A stretch of 64,000 nt of DNA from Paenibacillus whitsoniae (GTDB lineage Bacteria > Bacillota > Bacilli > Paenibacillales > NBRC-103111), in NCBI RefSeq assembly GCF_003955665.1, contig NZ_RXHU01000014.1, positions 1 to 64,000 on the forward strand, read 5' to 3'. This document shows positions 62,448 through 64,000 of the stretch, piece after piece. Within the stretch, counting starts at the first letter, position 1. Every line of letters starts with the position of its first letter. The position numbers were made by a program, and so were the translations under genes. The notes beneath the pieces are model-generated. The model searched no databases. It had not been told where the DNA came from and was given only the letters and a program-made list of their open reading frames with translations.

Positions 62448-63104
62448 ATGGATAAAGAGAGGAAGCGGCCTGCAGCCAATCAGACGGAGAAACTTGGTGT
62501 GCTTCAATCCTTTAGTTAATTAATGAAAAATCCTTATCTGTTTAAATGCAGCGTCTTGATAGTGACCGCTTCAACTGTATTCGGGGCGATTACGAATTTC
62601 CTGCCGCTTTATGCCGCACAGATGAAATATGGGAGTGCCGGCATCTATCTCATGCTCCAAGCCGGAGTTGTTGTTTTGGCTCGCTTTGCATGGAGAAAGA
62701 AAATTCCCTCAGACGGAAAGTGGCATTCGTTCTTTATGATGGGTATTATTTTCATCTTGGCGATGGCAGCAGGATGCGTAAGCTATGCCATTGAAGGCGG
62801 GGGCGTTTTCTTCTATGCGGGCGCCGTACTGATGGGGATTGCACAGGCGCTACTCTATCCGGCGTTAACGACGTATTTGAGTTTTGTTTTGCCGCAGACG
62901 AGCCGAAACGTGCCGCTAGGTCTATACATCGCAACGGCTGATCTGGGTGTGTCGCTGGGAGGCGTCATTATGGGACCGATTGCGGATGCCACATCATATT
63001 CATTCATGTATATGATGTGTGCTGTGATCGGTGCGGCGATGATCGGTTTTGCCTATGATCGAAGAACGGTTTTTGTTGACGAAGGTGGAGAAATTAGGCA
63101 GTAG
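62448..63104 (+). pseudogene. C-terminal half of an MFS transporter with in-frame stop
   Basis: From ATG 62523 the frame codes 193 residues and about six helices (FLPLYAAQMKYGSAGIYLMLQAG, GAVLMGIAQALLYPALTTYLSFVLP, GLYIATADLGVSLGGVIMGPIAD), that is, only helices 7-12 of a major facilitator. Upstream in the same frame comes the typical charged central loop (DKERKRPAANQTEKLGVLQS), separated by TAA at 62517-62519. No ribosome-binding site precedes the ATG and no N-terminal half exists. So it is a truncated gene with a further nonsense mutation. Confidence 0.75.
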
Positions 63105-63174
63105 AGGGGGCGCTTTCCACCAAGAAGATTCACTGAAAGCCCAGATTGAGCGCACTTCACAACGTTAAAAACAT

Positions 63175-64000
63175 TTACTGGAGGTTAGGTTTACGCTGTT
63201 TCAGGACGGCAATAATTAGCAGAAGAAGCGGTAACCCGGTGATGAAAATTGGGAGAACAACGTTTTTCCAGAATATAGGGAATGACATTTGTGATACCAC
63301 AATGTTATTTGGAGAAAGTGCAATTAGAATTAAAATGACAGCGACAATTCCTGTCATCTTTCTCCACCTTATAATTCCAAATAATTTGGCTGTACCATAA
63401 CTGGTCATGAACAAATACATGGATAGCTTAATGAAGATGCTGAAGATTAGGACGTTCACCGCGAGCACGTCAATATTTTGAATGAATTCCATAACGGACA
63501 CATATTGACATATCGAATATACGGGGTAGATAAAATAAGTTGGCAGTACCGGACCAATAATCATACAAGTACTTGCCGCCATTACGACAAGCAGTATGCC
63601 AGCTAATGCAACCCCACCAATTGCTGTAACGGTGACTTTTCGTTGCGTAGGCAGAAATCCAATCAGCATCAACACTGCGATGGACTCTCCAAGGAATGAT
63701 AACGTCCCAAGGCTTCCTTTTACTAAAGAGCTGAAACCATTCATGGGGGTTAATGGTAAAAGTCTATGTGGCTGGAAATCCTTTGTTAAAAATAAAGTTA
63801 TCAAGATGATGGTTCCTACGATGAAGGGGCCGATGATCTCACTACAACGTCCTAAAGTTTGGATGCCACCATTTACGGTGTAGACCATCATCACGACCAT
63901 CATAATCATAATAACCCAAATCGGTGTTTTGGAAAAAAGTGTCATAAACACGAAATCCGCGTACTCACGAAGAATAATACCCCCAACTGCAAACCAAATC
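63175..64000 (-). CDS. GerB-family germinant receptor permease, 5' part outside window
   Basis: Minus-strand frame open to the right edge; at least 275 residues of the C-terminal part. Blocks typical of spore germination permeases: GGIILREYADFVFMTLFSKTPIWVIM (near the edge), GGIQTLGRCSEIIGPFIVGTIIL, GSLGTLSFLGESIAVLMLIGFLP and FIQNIDVLAVNVLIFSIFIKLSMYLF. It is a third germination locus, distinct from 2074. The start and any A and C partners lie to the right. Its stop is 70 bases from the MFS relic, with no clear terminator. Confidence 0.92.
   Translation of the reverse strand, partial: IWFAVGGIILREYADFVFMTLFSKTPIWVIMIMMVVMMVYTVNGGIQTLGRCSEIIGPFIVGTIILITLFLTKDFQPHRLLPLTPMNGFSSLVKGSLGTLSFLGESIAVLMLIGFLPTQRKVTVTAIGGVALAGILLVVMAASTCMIIGPVLPTYFIYPVYSICQYVSVMEFIQNIDVLAVNVLIFSIFIKLSMYLFMTSYGTAKLFGIIRWRKMTGIVAVILILIALSPNNIVVSQMSFPIFWKNVVLPIFITGLPLLLLIIAVLKQRKPNLQ

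Noticed and set aside
1..64000. Prophage, integrative element or insertion sequences
   Set aside because: No integrase, transposase, phage structural gene or attachment-site repeat was seen; the pseudogenes are better explained by local decay.

Overview
The window looks like a chromosomal segment of an endospore-forming Firmicute of the Paenibacillaceae (Paenibacillus or a near relative). The grounds are germinant-receptor genes at both ends, a SpoVB-type flippase, YheC/YheD-type spore-coat ATP-grasp proteins, bacillithiol genes (yojF-bshB2), an S-layer (SLH) protein, AAGGAGG ribosome-binding sites and frequent TTG/GTG starts. No rRNA, tRNA, insertion sequence or CRISPR array was seen. Assignments rest on reading motifs and ORFs by eye; no database search was run.

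Layout. 1-7.2 kb: the end of one germination locus (GerC-type lipoprotein plus a small membrane protein), a YolD-like gene, then a complete germinant-receptor operon (GerB permease, GerA, GerC, small membrane protein) and a DUF4846 lipoprotein. 7.3-13.2 kb: metabolism and transport (SDR, yojF-bshB2, MFS, amino acid permease, LysE exporter, Gln-rich protein). 13.3-22.5 kb: a 1216-residue NHL/repeat/SLH surface protein, a DUF2339 membrane protein, a Tet(M)-like GTPase and a SpoVB flippase. 22.6-30.5 kb: two YheC/YheD paralogs flank a two-component system and a four-gene flavin/heme electron-transfer operon (FMN-binding protein, ApbE, RnfD-like protein, cytochrome-b-like protein). 30.6-36.2 kb: 2-hydroxyacid dehydrogenase, MreB paralog and a three-gene sugar-nucleotide/glycosyltransferase operon. 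36.2-38.0 kb: decayed DNA with relics of a phosphoesterase and a serine hydrolase around an orphan membrane protein. 38-43.4 kb: cupin/Gfo-Idh-MocA/AraC group, then a two-component system whose response regulator carries one in-frame nonsense codon, and a third YheC/YheD paralog. 43.6-50.6 kb: an envelope-stress-like block (two-component system, His-rich membrane protein, PspA, NlpC/P60 hydrolase, PAP2 phosphatase, secreted phosphoesterase, COG4705-like membrane protein). 50.8-53.2 kb: P-loop kinase and a stalk-domain secreted protein.

53.3-59.95 kb holds the most striking system: a class II lanthipeptide operon. A 46-residue precursor (53448-53588), too short to show in a routine ORF list, has an ELAEIAGG leader and a 24-residue core with four Cys and four Ser/Thr, including a CSMTHQC block like the CTLTSEC ring of mersacidin and plantaricin C. 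It is followed by a hairpin attenuator, LanM, LanT with an intact C39 peptidase domain, and a coupled disulfide pair: an extracytoplasmic thioredoxin-fold protein (CESC) and a VKOR-family membrane oxidase. The pairing suggests a lanthipeptide that also carries, or passes through, a disulfide. No immunity transporter is visible.

60-64 kb: a PAS-domain sensor kinase ruined by several lesions, a glutathione peroxidase, half of an MFS transporter with an in-frame stop, and a GerB-type permease running off the right edge.
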